In this document: piece by piece, positions 11,273-22,330 of the stretch | Position numbering within the stretch: position 1 is the first letter of the stretch | Layout of the letters: each line of letters begins with the position of its first letter | DNA from: Cordilura impudica | Lineage: Eukaryota; Arthropoda; Insecta; Diptera; Scathophagidae | Length of the DNA: 64,000 bases | Direction: 5' to 3' | Assembly (NCBI GenBank): GCA_963682025.1 | Contig: OY821521.1 | Location: 115,868,852-115,932,851, forward strand | Translations under genes and position numbers: made by a program | Notes under the pieces: generated by a model | The model's database searches: none | Seen by the model: only the letters and a program-made list of their open reading frames with translations | What the model was told of the DNA's origin: nothing

Positions 11273-12179
11273 CACGTACTATGTTAATTGCGAGTGGTTT
11301 GAATAAATCCCTTTGGCCCGAAGCCGTAAAAACAGCCGTTTATATTCTAAATAGATCGGCAACAGCGGAAAATCGATCAAAGACGCCTTATGAATGTTGG
11401 TTTAATAAAAAAACCTGATTTGAGTCACGTGAAAGTTTTTGGCACAGAGGGCATGGTTTACCAACCGAAACATCTTGGAAAAAAAGTAGGATCCGAAGGC
11501 AAAAATGATGTTATTAGAAGGGTATGAAACCACATCAAAAAAACTTTCGACTGCACGACCCGGAAAGTAAAAAAGGTGGTTGTTAGCTGCAACGTAGTGT
11601 TTAATGAAAATCCAATAAAAGTATGATCTTTTCAAATTGATAAAGAAGAGGATGAAATAACAATTGAACATCAGGACAATGATTCAAACAACAAGCACGT
11701 ATTTAGTACTCCATTGTCTTCAACAAAAAATGATACCTCCACAACTGATATAACTACACCAGCGAGCTCAAAAAATCTAGAACTTATAGTCGAGACGAGA
11801 GAATGTAAGCGATATGGCCTCCGGAAAGAAATAATTGCGCCACATAATTGCACCATTTGGGAACCGGATTCATATCAGGAAGCTGTAACCTCAGCCGATT
11901 CTGAAAATTGGATTTCTGCAATAAATGATGAATTAAATTCGCTAGAAACCAACAAAACTTGGGAATTGGTAGAAAACTCAACAACAAAAATTTTGTTGGA
12001 TGCAAATGGGTGTTCAAAATAAAATCGAACCCAGACAGCATGGAACCAATTTTTAAAGCCCGATTAGTAGCTAAAGGCTATTCGCAAGAAGCTGGAATTG
12101 ACTACAAAGAAATATATTCTCCAGTCGTTAGATACGATTCAGTGAGAGCTATACTAGCGTTGGTTGCTATAGAAGATAT
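11273..12179 (+). pseudogene. Copia integrase C-terminus and start of RT
   Basis: Directly after the LINE the copia frame returns with ARTMLIASGLNKSLWPEAVK and ILNRSATAENRSKTPYECW, the standard end of the integrase core, and HVKVFGTEGMVYQPKH. A Ser/Thr/Asp-rich linker follows (11640-11800). RT begins with EPDSYQEAVTSADSENW and, after a frame change near 12000, CKWVFKIK, FKARLVAKGYSQEAGIDY and YSPVVRYDSVRAILALVA. The frame then runs into the LTR of the mdg1-like element at 12180. Stops near 11525 and 12020 are visible. Confidence 0.8.
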
Positions 12180-12567
12180 TATAACAAACATTAATTATGA
12201 ATCACCATATAACAAACAAGATAAGTTAATTTGTTATTTTATTTGTTTATTTAGTTCTACAGCTCTATCTAGGAGCTGAGTCTTTTAATGCTAAATTATT
12301 AAATGATTAATTTATTAGAGAATGTTCTTCTTTATATACATATTTTCAACCTATATTAACAACAATGTGTTACCTGCACTTGGGTCAGCATAAACATAAG
12401 TGTGCCAGCGTAACAACAACATACAACAACAATATACGCAGTCATACAATGTTTTGTAAATGCAGTGGTCAACAATATTGATATTTGTTATTTCCGCATT
12501 TGCAAATATTGTACGCTATGCAGTGTGGGTATTATACAGCACACTACGAAAGTCGTGTTACGCTACA
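12180..12567 (-). repeat. Element A 3' LTR
   Basis: This 388-bp LTR on the + strand runs TATAACAAACATTAATTATG to GTGTTACGCTACA. It differs from the partner LTR by a 5-base indel (TTTTA near 12237) and a few substitutions. The purine tract of element A abuts it at 12568-12576. Confidence 0.85.
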
Positions 12568-12735
12568 CCTTCCTTTATGTTCATACAACATTTTTGTTCT
12601 ATGGACATTCTTTTATTAATTGTACTGTTGTTTTTTTTTTTTTTGTGGTTGTATTAAGTGCAAGTTTCACATTTTACAATAAATTTATTTTATTTTATTT
12701 ACAAATATAGATTTAAAGAAAAGAATTCATATTGT

Positions 12736-14104
12736 TTATATAATATTGTATAACTTAAGGCTATTCTTATGAACTATTTGTTCTTTATTTGTTTTCTTAT
12801 CAACTATGGTTACATTATTTCTGAAATCTATTTTCTCAATTTTATATGGCCCTTTATATGTCATCTCGAACTTATGTCCTGCATCATTTCTTACTAAGAC
12901 TAAATCTCCTATTTCAAAATTGTAATCTAATTTTGTTTTATCATAATTAATTTTTTGTTTCATTTTATTTATATCTAATAGTTTTTTTATTCTATCTATT
13001 GCTACTTCTAATCTAAATTTAATTTCCTTAGCATAATTATCTATTATAAAGTGGTGCAACTCTATCTACTTTACTAAATTGTCTAAAATTTTTTGGAATT
13101 TTTCCAAAAATAAGTTCATAAGGGAAATAATCATGTACTGTAGATGGTGTAGTGTTAAAACAGTACGTGAAATATTTGAGCCATTCATCCCAGTCGTCTT
13201 TATCTACTGATATGTAGTTTCGTACGTATTCGTTAAAAGTCCGGTGACTTCTTTCTATCGTACCTAGTATCCGGTGATGATGTGCTGTCGATGTGCGTTT
13301 ATCTATCTTCAATAGGTTGCAAAGTTCTGTCAGTATAGAGTTCTTGCATTCTGTGCCCATATCCGAAACGAACGGCTTCATTGGACCGTATATAAGCACA
13401 AAATTTTAAAATATCGCTTTTGCGATCGTCTTAGTTGATTTATCTTTTATTGGTATTGTTACCAAGTATTTAGTTAAGTCACATATCATTGTGACTGTAT
13501 ATTCATTTTCATAAATTGACTTTGGAAATGGTCCAATTGTATCTACGTACACCGTATCAAAAGCCCTATTTGGTGTCTCCGTTATTGTCATTGGACTTTT
13601 TATATGTTTCTCCGTTTTAGCCAATTGACATTTATGGCATGTTTTCACATATTTGGCAATGTCTATTGTCATATTTTTCCACTAATAGTATCTCCTGATC
13701 TTCTCAGTGGTTCTATACATCCCACAGAGTCCTCCTTCTATAGGATCATCATGGTATTTCAGCATTATCTCACGTATTGCCTTTGCATTCGTGTTATCAA
13801 TTTGAGTTACTTCGTTTAATAGCGCTATTCTGATTTTATTCAGCGTTTTATTGCCCATATTCTCAAATTCACATGTCGAGACAAATTCGAAAATCTTCTC
13901 ATGTGGTGAAATTTGAATCTTATTAATATTTAGTTTACAGGCTATTCGTTCTAGCCTAGGGAAAAATTGTCCTAAGTCAATATTCCCTTTTGTAACCAAA
14001 TCATCTCTTCTTATGCTAGCATATATGGATTTTCCCTTTTTGATGTAACATCTGTTGGGTAAAATCTTTAATTTATTATATCTTTTGACGTCTATATTAT
14101 TCAA
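12736..14104 (-). pseudogene. Element A integrase
   Basis: Three frames on the minus strand form an integrase. The HHCC finger region reads YHDDPIEGGLCGMYRTTEK then CHKCQ; the second zinc histidine (GGHxG in relatives) is lost (GGLCG), and a TAG follows RRYY. The core has the first Asp in VYVDTIGPFP, the second in VSDMGTECKN, and the Glu in GTIERSHRTFNEY. The C-terminal end (13059-12736) has the GDLVLVRNDAG fold strand and HKNSLKLYN. Frame breaks near 13400 and 13050 add to the stop, so no working integrase is made. Confidence 0.8.
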
Positions 14105-14132
14105 TGGTATATATACCTTGGGCTTATTACTG

Positions 14133-16318
14133 TTATTGATATTTTGCTTTTACTACTGGTTTACTAATTTTCTCTTCCTTAGTCATCGATCTTGTCGTGA
14201 CCCTTAAAACGGATGAAATTTTGTCGTTAATATCTTTTAAGTCATTTATTGTAATGCGCGACAGTGCGTCGGCAACATAATTATCTTTTCCCCTGAGATA
14301 TTCTACCGTGAAATCATATTCCTCCAGATCGAGTCTCATTCTCGTTAGCTTAGAACTTGGATTTTTCATGGAGAACAGGTATGAAAGTGGTCTATGGTCT
14401 GTTCGGACCAAAAAATGTTTTCCATATTTATATGGTCTGAAATATGTGACAGCCCAGTGTATGGCAGTTAATTCGTGTTCAATGGTCGATTTGTTGCTTT
14501 CGCCTTTAGTGAAAGTTTTGGATGCATAGGCCACAGGTAGGTGTCTACCTTCATGTTCCTGTGTTAAAACAGCACCGCAAGCATGCTTACTCGCATCTGT
14601 TGTTATGCAAAATTCCTTCGAAAAGTCTGGGTACTGAAGCAATGTTGGGCTCATTAATGCCTTCTTTAGGTATTTAAACGCGCACTCACAATCTTTTATC
14701 CACTCAAATGGCATTCCCTTTTTGGGTAGGCTTGTAAGGTATCTGGAATATTCAGAGAAGTTTCTAATAAATCGTCGGTAATAGTTGCAAAACGCATCAA
14801 ACCTTCGTGCGCTATCAGCGTCCGTAGGCGTCGGGTAATTTTCTATCACCGAATATTTACTAACATCCGGTAATATTCCTCTATTAGTACTTTTGTGGCC
14901 AAGGTAGGTTACCTCTCTCATAAAGAATGAACATTTTTGGGGGTGTAGTTTAAGATTGTGTTTACGGCAAAAATCGAATACATCCTTCAAATTTGAAAGC
15001 ATATGTTTTTCAGAACATTCCAATACAACCAAGTCATCGATATATAGGAATGTTTGAATCGGCTTCAGACCACTGAATTATAATGTCATCATTCTTTGGA
15101 ATGCATTCGGTGCTATTTTTAAGCCATATGGTAGTCTAGTAAATCTGTATGAACCATTGTTTGTTGAAAATGACGTCAAGTCTCTAGAGTTCTTTTCCAA
15201 ACCAATTTGATGAAACCCGGACATCGAGTCCAAACAAGAAAAATATTTTGCTCTACCTAGTTGGTCTAGAATATCGTCTATTCTAGGCAATGGGAATTTA
15301 TCTGATATTAGTTTTTTATTTATCTACCTATAATCTATCAGCTAGCGCCATCTTTTTTCATCTGATCCGGGAAGTGATTTCTTTGGTACCACCAGAATTG
15401 GGCTATTGTATTCCGAAAATGATGGTTCGAATATCTTGTCATCTATTAGTTTTTCAACCTGTTTGTTTTTTCCTCCTTATGAGATTCTGGTATGCGATAA
15501 TTTTTAATATACGTTGGTTGATTATCTTTTACTCTCAGTTTTTCTTTATAGAAATTGTTGGTAGTAATTGTTTCAGTCCCTAAGCCAAAAATATCATTAT
15601 ATTCCAAACAAAGCTTAGTTAAAATTGTTCTGAACTGTTCAGGAAAGTTTCCCTTCAAAAGGTCCAAAACTTCAGATTTTCTTTGGCTATTTTTATGTGG
15701 TTTTTGTTTTACTATTTCATAGTCAGACATTTTCTCGGTTTTTATGTTATTTTGCCAAATTGTTACTATTTTATGTGTGGTATTTAAAAAACGAACCAAT
15801 GCGTTACTTGATTTTACCAGTGTATTTGGTACAAAGACACCTGGTACGATTTCTTGATTTGGTATTAGTACATCGTCTTCAAGCTTCGGAAACCTGATTT
15901 TACGAATCACTTCTGACCTTGGTGGGAGTGTTATTTCATTGAAGCCGTTCGTAAGTGGAATTTCTAATACATTCGGCAGATTGGGTGGTCGTAGTACGAG
16001 GTAATCATGGTTCCCATTGAAATCTAGTATACATTTATACTTCTTAAAAAAATCCATTCCAAGGATACCGTCGCAAGGTATTGGAAAATTATTTTGCACT
16101 ACTTGGAAATCATGTGGCATCAAGAAACCTCTAAATTTTAGGTCAATAAATACATTACCTATTGAACGAATTTTACCCTGTCCTATTCCACTCAATGTGG
16201 TTGTTCTGTTTCTGTTTATTTGTGTTTGATAAAAATGTTTAGTTTTTATAACCGAAATGTCTACTCCTGTATCTACCAACAGTGTTACCGTGTTGTTCGT
16301 GTCGTTAATTTTTATATT
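14133..16318 (-). pseudogene. Element A protease, RT and RNase H
   Basis: The aspartic protease starts the block with LVDTGVDISVIKTK and GILGMDFFKKY. RT follows: PRIDDILDQLGRAKYFSCLD, FHQIGL, FTRLPYGLKIAPNAFQRMM and the catalytic YIDD. RNase H shows ITTDASKHACGAVLTQEH, the glutamate in TIEHELTAIHW and RTDHRPLSYLF, ending near YVADALSRI. Frame changes occur at about 15446-15300, and a TAA interrupts after MMTL (about 15076). Homology to the matching genes of elements C and D is plain. The copy is dead, though its catalytic residues are mostly kept. Confidence 0.85.
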
Positions 16319-16392
16319 AACATAAAAACTTAAGCTGAGGTTAAGGTTGTATATGTAGTTGATATTGTTATTGTGATATATCTCAGAGGATT

Positions 16393-17175
16393 TTAGCAGT
16401 TTTCGGAATCATTTTCATGTGACTCTACTGCTCTGACGTAATTTCTGTTACGTCTGTGGTTCTGATTTTGTTGACCTCTGTTATGAATAGGTTTTTGTTG
16501 GGGTCTGCCATTGTTTCTGTTATTACTATTATTGCGTGGGTAATTGTACCTTCCACGATATTGTCTGTAGTTATTATTTCGGTTGAACTTCTGCCCGAAA
16601 TATAATACGGCATTTTGTTGCCCTGTTGCTTCAGTGCAACTGTTTATGAATTTGCCAACGGCCTCATTCATGTTACTGAATTGGCCTGATTCCATGACTG
16701 TAATGAGTCTATAAAGGAACGTAAATTTTCTGGTTTTCCATCAAATTCTATGATCAGCTTTGAAGCTGTGTTCAGAAAGTCAACGACTGTTTGTGTCATT
16801 TTTACTTCTGTACTTTCCAAAGAGGTTCCAATATTCTCTGAATTTCCAGTTTCTACTAAGAATTTTACCTCTTCGTGTAGTGTATCTGGTAATTTTACCT
16901 TAACACCCTTCTTAGACGATATAATCAGGATTCTAGTCTTGACATCTAAGAAAAAACTTTCAGTAGCTGTCCTATGTGGTGTCGTTAGTCTGTTATAACT
17001 TGCATTTAGTAAAACCCTTATTTGTTCTAACTTTTCGCATAAGATGTTTTATTCGCATAATATGTTTTATTATTGTTTCCTCTTTTGTGCTTCTAACTAT
17101 ATTTAAACATTTATAAGATTTGTCGAACTCCTCTTTGATTAGTCTCACTTTCTGAATTATTTCTTGCTAATCCAT
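16393..17175 (-). pseudogene. Element A gag
   Basis: The probable start ATG (about 17175) is followed two codons later by TAG, then by QEIIQKVRLIKEEFDKSYK, which aligns with the gag starts of elements B and C. The C-terminal part (16695-16393) is a basic Asn/Arg/Gln-rich tail (FNRNNNYRQYRGRYNYPRNN and onward) with no CCHC knuckle. Such a tail probably binds RNA in place of a zinc finger. Internal stops break the middle section. Confidence 0.65.
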
Positions 17176-17186
17176 GGGAAAATTAT

Positions 17187-17405
17187 TTAAATTTTGGTTA
17201 AGTCATTGGTCCTGCTCAAATATTTCTTTTTGAGTTTCTTGGTGTTTAAGGCATAAATATGTAATGCAAAATTTAAGCTAATCAGTACGGTTATTATTAG
17301 TAAACAACACTCAATTAATTTTAAGTCGATTGAGTCTTCTTTTATTTCTACCTCGTTAATAACATTTGCATTGGGATTCGCTATTTTTGATTGACGACCT
17401 CCCAT
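17187..17405 (-). CDS. Element A membrane microprotein (72 aa)
   Basis: This small open frame sits just upstream of gag. It begins MGGRQSK, which fits an N-myristoylation signal (Gly2, Ser at position 6), then has an acidic stretch (EVEIKEDSIDL) and one hydrophobic segment of about 20 residues (ECCLLIITVLISLNFALHIY), followed by a basic tail KKLKKKYL. Elements B1, B2 and C carry a hydrophobic microprotein at the same place, which argues that the frame is real. I cannot name a function; envelope-like, membrane-targeting and regulatory roles are all open. Confidence 0.55.
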   Translation of the reverse strand: MGGRQSKIANPNANVINEVEIKEDSIDLKLIECCLLIITVLISLNFALHIYALNTKKLKKKYLSRTNDLTKI

Positions 17406-17814
17406 TTTCCTTCGCTATTTATTTTGTATTTTTTTTCTATTATTTATTTCTATTAAATATTTTTCTGACTGCCTCAATAATCTAACCGAATCTTATATCT
17501 TGCTAATTATATACATATCTTCCCTAGTAATTCATTATTTTTTATCAATAGCTTATACTATTTTACATGCATCAGTTTTATTTATGTATATATTTAATTT
17601 ATACAATATTTCATTTTAATTCAATTAGTTTTTTTTTTATTTTATTTTTATTTTTTTTTAATATATAATTGTATCAAACAGAACAAATCAGATTTTTTCC
17701 TTTTTTTTTTGTTTAAATTTAGTTATTTATTTATTTGTCAAGAGCGGTTAACGCTTTCTGACCTACGGGTGCATAACGGGATGCTCCACTTTTTGAACTA
17801 AAACTATGATAAAC

Positions 17815-18072
17815 TACCTGTACGTTGTTGAATTAGATGATCAATATCATCAATTTTCGCCCAGAGTCTCGTGGCCTGGTCCCACGGTGGTGGTGTTTCG
17901 TTGAGGATTCTTAATCGAATTGCCTTTTCTCTTCTAAGTCTGGCGACGTAGCCGCCTCTCCTTTTTTTTTCGTCACCAGTGGTATTTTGACTTGTTCTTC
18001 CTTTGTTTTCTGCTGGCCCGTCCTTCTTCTGTATTCATCTATAGTGATCGATTTTGGCGCTTCCGCCATTGA
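17815..18072 (-). pseudogene. Element A leader ORF, PPPPWD protein
   Basis: On the minus strand the frame starts MAEAPKSITIDEYRRRTGQQ, continues to KIPLVT, and after a frameshift in an A run gives GRRGGYVARLRREKA and NETPPPPWDQATRLWAKIDD. The same plan (T-I-x-E-Y near the start, a KRRGG basic patch, PPPPWD then an AT-x-W-x-KI helix) is seen intact in B1 and B2. The first half is read as a 50-codon frame before the shift. It is a broken copy of a shared accessory gene. Confidence 0.65.
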
Positions 18073-18201
18073 TTTTTAAGCCGCTGCCTTTAGGCCAGAC
18101 AGTACCTTCCTTCAGCGCAGCTGATGGATCGTTGTGGCTGATCCACCAGGACAATATTATTATTATTATTTTTTTCTTTTTTAATGCTCATCCAAGGAGC
18201 A

Positions 18202-18216
18202 CTGGCAGGATCGCCA
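18202..18216 (-). promoter_or_regulatory. Element A primer-binding site (tRNA-Arg)
   Basis: Minus-strand TGGCGATCCTGCCAG lies directly inside the 5' LTR. It is complementary to the 3' end I recall for fly tRNA-Arg(ACG), which ends GGCAGGATCG plus CCA. Confidence 0.7.
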
Positions 18217-18599
18217 TATGACAAACATTAATTATGAATCACCATATAACAAACAAGATAAGTTAATTTGTTATTTGTTTATTTAGTTCTTCAGCTCTAT
18301 CTAGGAGCTGAGTCTTTTAATGCTAAATTATTAAATGATTAATTTATTATAGAATGTTCTTCTGTATATACATATTTTCAACCAATATTAACAACAATGT
18401 GTTACCAGCACTTGGGTCAGCATAAACATAAGTGTGCCAGCGTAACAACAACAAACAACAACAATATACGCAGTCATACAATGTTTTGTAAATGCAGTGG
18501 TCAACAATATTGATATTTGTTATTTCCGCATTTGCAAATATTGTACGCTATGCAGTGTGGGTATTATACAGCACACTACGAAAGTCGTGTTACGCTACA
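18217..18599 (-). repeat. Element A 5' LTR
   Basis: This 383-bp LTR starts TATGACAAACATTAATTATG and ends GTGTTACGCTACA on the + strand. It is near-identical to 12180-12567. In minus-strand orientation it starts TGTAGCGTAACACG. Confidence 0.85.
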
Positions 18600-19660
18600 A
18601 TTCGATGCAATTCGATGTAAAAACTGTATTTTTATATGGCGATCTCAACAAGGAACTCTACATGGAAATTCCAAAAGGCATTAACGTAGCGCAATGTAAG
18701 GATTATGTTTTCCGTTTAAAAAAGGGACTTTATGGCCTCAAACAGGCTTCTCGTAATTGGAATTTTAAATTCATGGAACTTCTTAAAATTTTCGATATGA
18801 AGCAATCAATTGCTGACCCTTGTGTTTTCTTTGGAAATATTAATAACAACAGAATTATTTTGCGTTTATATGTTGATGATGGTCTGATTATATCTCCCAG
18901 CAATCCTGCAATTAAAATATTTATTGAATAATTATCAAGCAAGTTTCGAATTACATTTGGTGAACATAATTATTATGTTGGACTAGAAATTCACCGGGAC
19001 AGAAAATATAAAAGCATTAAAATAAATCAGCATTTATACATTCAGAAAATTATACAAAAATTTAATATGAATAATACAAGTCTAATTTCAACACCATTTG
19101 ATTACAATGTATTTTTGTCAAGGTCGGAAAATCAATGTGAAATACAATTTCCGTTTCGACAAGCTGTTGGTTCCCTTATGTTCGCTGCTACTGTGTCAAG
19201 ACCCGACATTTCTTATGCTGTAGGTGAAGTCAGTGAATTCACTGAGAGCTCTAAAAATAGTCATGTTTTGGCTGTAAAACGCATTTTTCGTTATCTTAAT
19301 GCAACATTAGGCTATAGTATTGTGTATAAACCCGAAAACTCTTTTAAATTTGAAGGTTATACAGATGCTGATTTTGCACGATATATCGACACTAGAAGAT
19401 CCACAACAGGTTACGTGATTTTGATAAATGATAGCGCAATCACTTGGAGAAGTCATCGGCAAAAAACGGTAGCATTGTCAACAACCGAAGCAGAGTGCAT
19501 GGCGGTGTGTGAAGGTGTCAAAGAGGCGATTTGGCTTCAACAACTATTAGCTGATGTAGGCATTTATCAAAATATTTATCAAAGAATAAAAATATTGAAA
19601 TCAATTATGTTAAGACTGATTTACAACGCGTCGATATTTTTACTAAGCATTTAACAACTC
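18600..19660 (+). pseudogene. Copia RT and RNase H, C-terminal part
   Basis: The copia frame resumes as QFDVKTVFLYGDLNKELYME (RT motif A Asp in FDVKT), then KKGLYGLKQASRNW and the catalytic box RLYVDDGLI. A TAA after KIFIE (about 18929) breaks it; reading continues with FRITFGEHNYYVGLEI and, from 19067, FRQAVGSLMFAATVSRPDIS, RNase H motifs GYTDADFARYIDTRRSTTGY and ALSTTEAECMAV, KEAIWLQQLL. The normal copia end near QRFK lies close to the 3' LTR. CAATTCGATG occurs twice in tandem at the junction (18599-18618). Confidence 0.85.
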
Positions 19661-19719
19661 AACGATTCAAGTGTAACCTGAACCTTCTAGGAATGTTCAA
19701 ATCAAACAATCAGTGAGAG

Positions 19720-19772
19720 TGTTATGAAAACAATTAAATACTAATTCCACTCGTGTTTTATTTATTTAAACA
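19720..19772 (+). repeat. Copia 3' LTR, internally deleted
   Basis: TGTTATGAAAACAA is joined directly to TTAAATACTAATTCCACTCG and the terminal TTTAAACA. Compared with the 5' LTR about 155 internal bases are missing. A purine-rich GTGAGAG tract abuts the start, and GATTT follows the end. Confidence 0.8.
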
Positions 19773-19777
19773 GATTT

Positions 19778-21248
19778 AAGTCATTGGAAAGTTGGAGATA
19801 TTTCAAATAAAAAATATATATAGTGCAGTGTGCATAATATTTTTAGTGTTTTAATTTCTTCTGAGACCAATGCAAAGAAATACTGTATGGTGTGGAACTA
19901 AACCCACATTGCTAATGGACTCGCAGCCCTCTTTGTATCAAATTTCATAGCAAAACATTGTTATCAATACACAATGTTTAATTTAAACACTGATTAAGTC
20001 CTAATGTCATAAACCGGTCTTATTAAAAATATTCACAGAGTAATTTCAATTTTAGAGAAGTATAATTACACCATGTATAATTAAAAAAAAAACTTGTAAT
20101 GTCGAAATTTTTATATAAAAAACAATAATTCTTCAAAAATTAAAATTGCTAATTGATTTATTAAATTAATTTATTTAAAATCATACTTAAACTAACTTAA
20201 AGAACTTCATATATTTTGTTAAATTAAAAAATACATTAAAGAACTCACCGCTATTGAAATTCGATAAACTGATTATGATCAACACTATTGTCCATAAAAG
20301 GTTGTTTGATGTTTTGTAAAAATTTATTTTTTCGCTCCAACACATATTTGTTTTATTTATATTATAAGCAAATTTAAGTATTATTGGGCACCCAAAAATT
20401 TATTAGCGCATAAATGCATCCAGATATAGTTTTTTATCTTTTATTATCAAAGTTGTTTAATGTTACACATTTTTGAAATTAGAATTTATTTTTTTTTTTG
20501 CGATTACGTATTATTGTTATTTTAATTTTAGCAAGAACCAAGTTTCAGCTCAATTAAAGCGTTTCTTCAGATTTATCTGGTTATGTATTAATGTATTGTT
20601 CAGTTAAGTGTGCCGATATTGTGTTTGTTTATAATTTTGACATACATTTTGGTATAATTTTGTTTGTTTTGATTTTTGATGGAACTGATGTAAGTGGATA
20701 TAAACATAATAATTTGTATTAAACATTATATTAAGTTCTACACACAATATTAAATACAGCAGTACAGTACTGCGGCTCTAATGAATAAGCAGACAGGCGT
20801 ATACCTTTTATATTTAATAATATATTACATTTAAGTTTCAGTTTGGCTTTAGATATGTTTTGTTTGTTAACTGACAAAGGTACGTACAGGCTACTTGACT
20901 TTGATTTTCTAAAATCAAAAAAAATATTAAACAAGCAAAGTATTGAATTATTGTATCCAAACATTTCCGTAACTACCAATACTTCCTATACTTAGGGTAC
21001 CCACTTGATTAATATTCATCGTATTAATTGTGGAAATTTTTGATGAATTTAAAATAAAAAGTTTCGAATAACGAATAATTTTGTATCTATTGAAACAAAT
21101 CCATTTGTGGTTCATATTGCTCTTCTAAAATGCCACTCATAAATGAATACACCTTTATCAAATCGAATAAAAATTCTTCACTGTTTCAGAATTAAGATAA
21201 CTAATTTCCTACAAAGATATCTCTTAAATAAAGGAAGAAACGCACTCC
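19778..21248. other. AT-rich spacer, possible LINE 5' flank
   Basis: There is no clear gene. Its first bases may continue the minus-strand R1/I-like LINE into which copia inserted. The remainder is AT-rich with scattered short frames and no recognisable motif. Confidence 0.45.
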
Positions 21249-21320
21249 TTAGGCCGAGGCCACGCAATGAGCGGCAAGCGGCAGAGCGGTGAGCGGCGAG
21301 TTTGAGCGGTAAGTGGCTTA

Positions 21321-22001
21321 TGTAGTGTATGCATGACGTCACACACAAACTAAATATAAACAATGAAAATATGTGTCATGCACTACTATACAGCCAATAT
21401 TGTGTTTGAGTTCCAGACATAGAGGCGCGTATAACAAGTGTTCATAAAAATAACAAGTGTGACTAAACATGTATGAATATCCCAGGTCAGCTACAAATTA
21501 ATAAGCGATCATTTTTTGTTTTGATTTAATGTAAACAATTGGAGTAAAAGTTTAAAGTTACATTGTAAATACCAAAGCAGTATATTACAGTGAAAATATT
21601 TTGAAGAGTAACATTCAATAATCATGAAAGTTACTCAATGCACTATATTCTTTACAGAGAAATGCTTTCTAAATTGCTGGGATTTTGATACAAATCCATA
21701 TAGTTTAGATAGATTTAAATATAGAATGAGAACCCTAAAATAATCAGAAATCATTGAGTGACTTTAAATGTCACTCAATACTAGACTACTTATAAGAATC
21801 TCATTGTAGCTTTATAAGCAAAGAAAAATCAAATAAAGTAACGATTGTTTTACAAAACATCTAACTAAACACCTCGCTTTATTTAAAATAGCGAACAACG
21901 CTCCTAGATGAGCGTATGTTTCTTTAAGAATATAGAAACATATAATGTAATAAACGCTCCTTTAGATGAGCGAATGTTTCATTAGGACCAGAAACATTAC
22001 A
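21321..22001 (+). repeat. Element B1 5' LTR
   Basis: This 681-bp LTR runs TGTAGTGTATGCATGACG to CCAGAAACATTACA. It contains a CRE-like TGACGTCA (21334-21341), a 10-bp inverted repeat ATTGAGTGAC/GTCACTCAAT (21753-21779), a TTATAAG box (about 21789), an AATAAA signal (about 21832), and two CGCTC...GAGCG hairpins in the last 120 bases. Confidence 0.9.
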
Positions 22002-22014
22002 TGGCGATCCTGCC
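22002..22014 (+). promoter_or_regulatory. Element B1 primer-binding site (tRNA-Arg)
   Basis: TGGCGATCCTGCC follows the LTR with no gap and matches the recalled fly tRNA-Arg(ACG) 3' end. Element A uses the same sequence. Confidence 0.7.
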
Positions 22015-22077
22015 TAATATCCTGCCTAATGTCCTTATATTTATAAGAAGAGCTCCTAGTTTGAGCTGGAAAGGATC

Positions 22078-22281
22078 CTAATTCACGCCGGGAATTAGAG
22101 GGATTGTCCGGCCAAGGGACAATCGGGGCTATAGCAGAGACAACAAGCCGAAGCAGATACCATCAAAAGCAGTACAAGCTGGCATGCAGTTATAAAAAAA
22201 AAAAACAACAACATAAAAAGTATAAATAGTGTGCTCTTAGTGAGAACCTATTAGGGTGCGGAGGCGATTTCGCCCATGCAC
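22078..22281 (+). other. Element B1 leader RNA hairpins
   Basis: Three short stems can be drawn: CTAATTC/GAATTAG (22078-22098), GATTGTCC/GGACAATC (22102-22124), and a nested GTGC and GGCGA paired with TCGCC and GCAC (22256-22281). B2 has the same three at 24309-24500, and the first stem shows a compensatory T-A to C-G change. The position between primer site and gag suits a packaging or dimerisation signal, which is inference. Confidence 0.55.
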
Positions 22282-22330
22282 AGGGTAAAAGAAAAATAAT
22301 TTATGTAGGAAAGTTTTCTTCTTTTTAATA

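Larger units (their letters stand above)
12180..18599 (-). mobile_element. mdg1/412-like gypsy element A inserted in copia RT
   Basis: Near-identical LTRs (12180-12567 and 18217-18599) flank a minus-strand gypsy-type interior. In element order it has an Arg-tRNA primer site, a PPPPWD leader ORF, a membrane microprotein ORF, gag, protease, RT, RNase H, integrase and a purine tract (AAAGGAAGG) beside the 3' LTR. Copia reading returns at about 18605 as QFDVKTVFLYGDL. Flanking 4-mers (ATTA or similar on the left, ATTC on the right) do not match perfectly, so the TSD is unclear. Several stops and frameshifts make the copy inactive. Confidence 0.85.
6637..19772 (+). mobile_element. Ty1/copia retrotransposon carrying two later insertions
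   Basis: Both ends are visible. TGTTATGAAAACAA starts at 6637 and again at 19720, the LTR ends with TTTAAACA, and a 5-bp target duplication GATTT flanks it (6632-6636 and 19773-19777). The pol gene can be read in three blocks on the + strand: integrase N part (7091-7664), integrase C part plus RT start (11273-12179), and RT/RNase H (18600-19660). The gaps hold an R1-clade LINE and an mdg1-like gypsy element, both on the minus strand. Without them the element is only about 3.1 kb. Most of gag and protease is missing and stops break pol, so it is dead. Confidence 0.85.
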
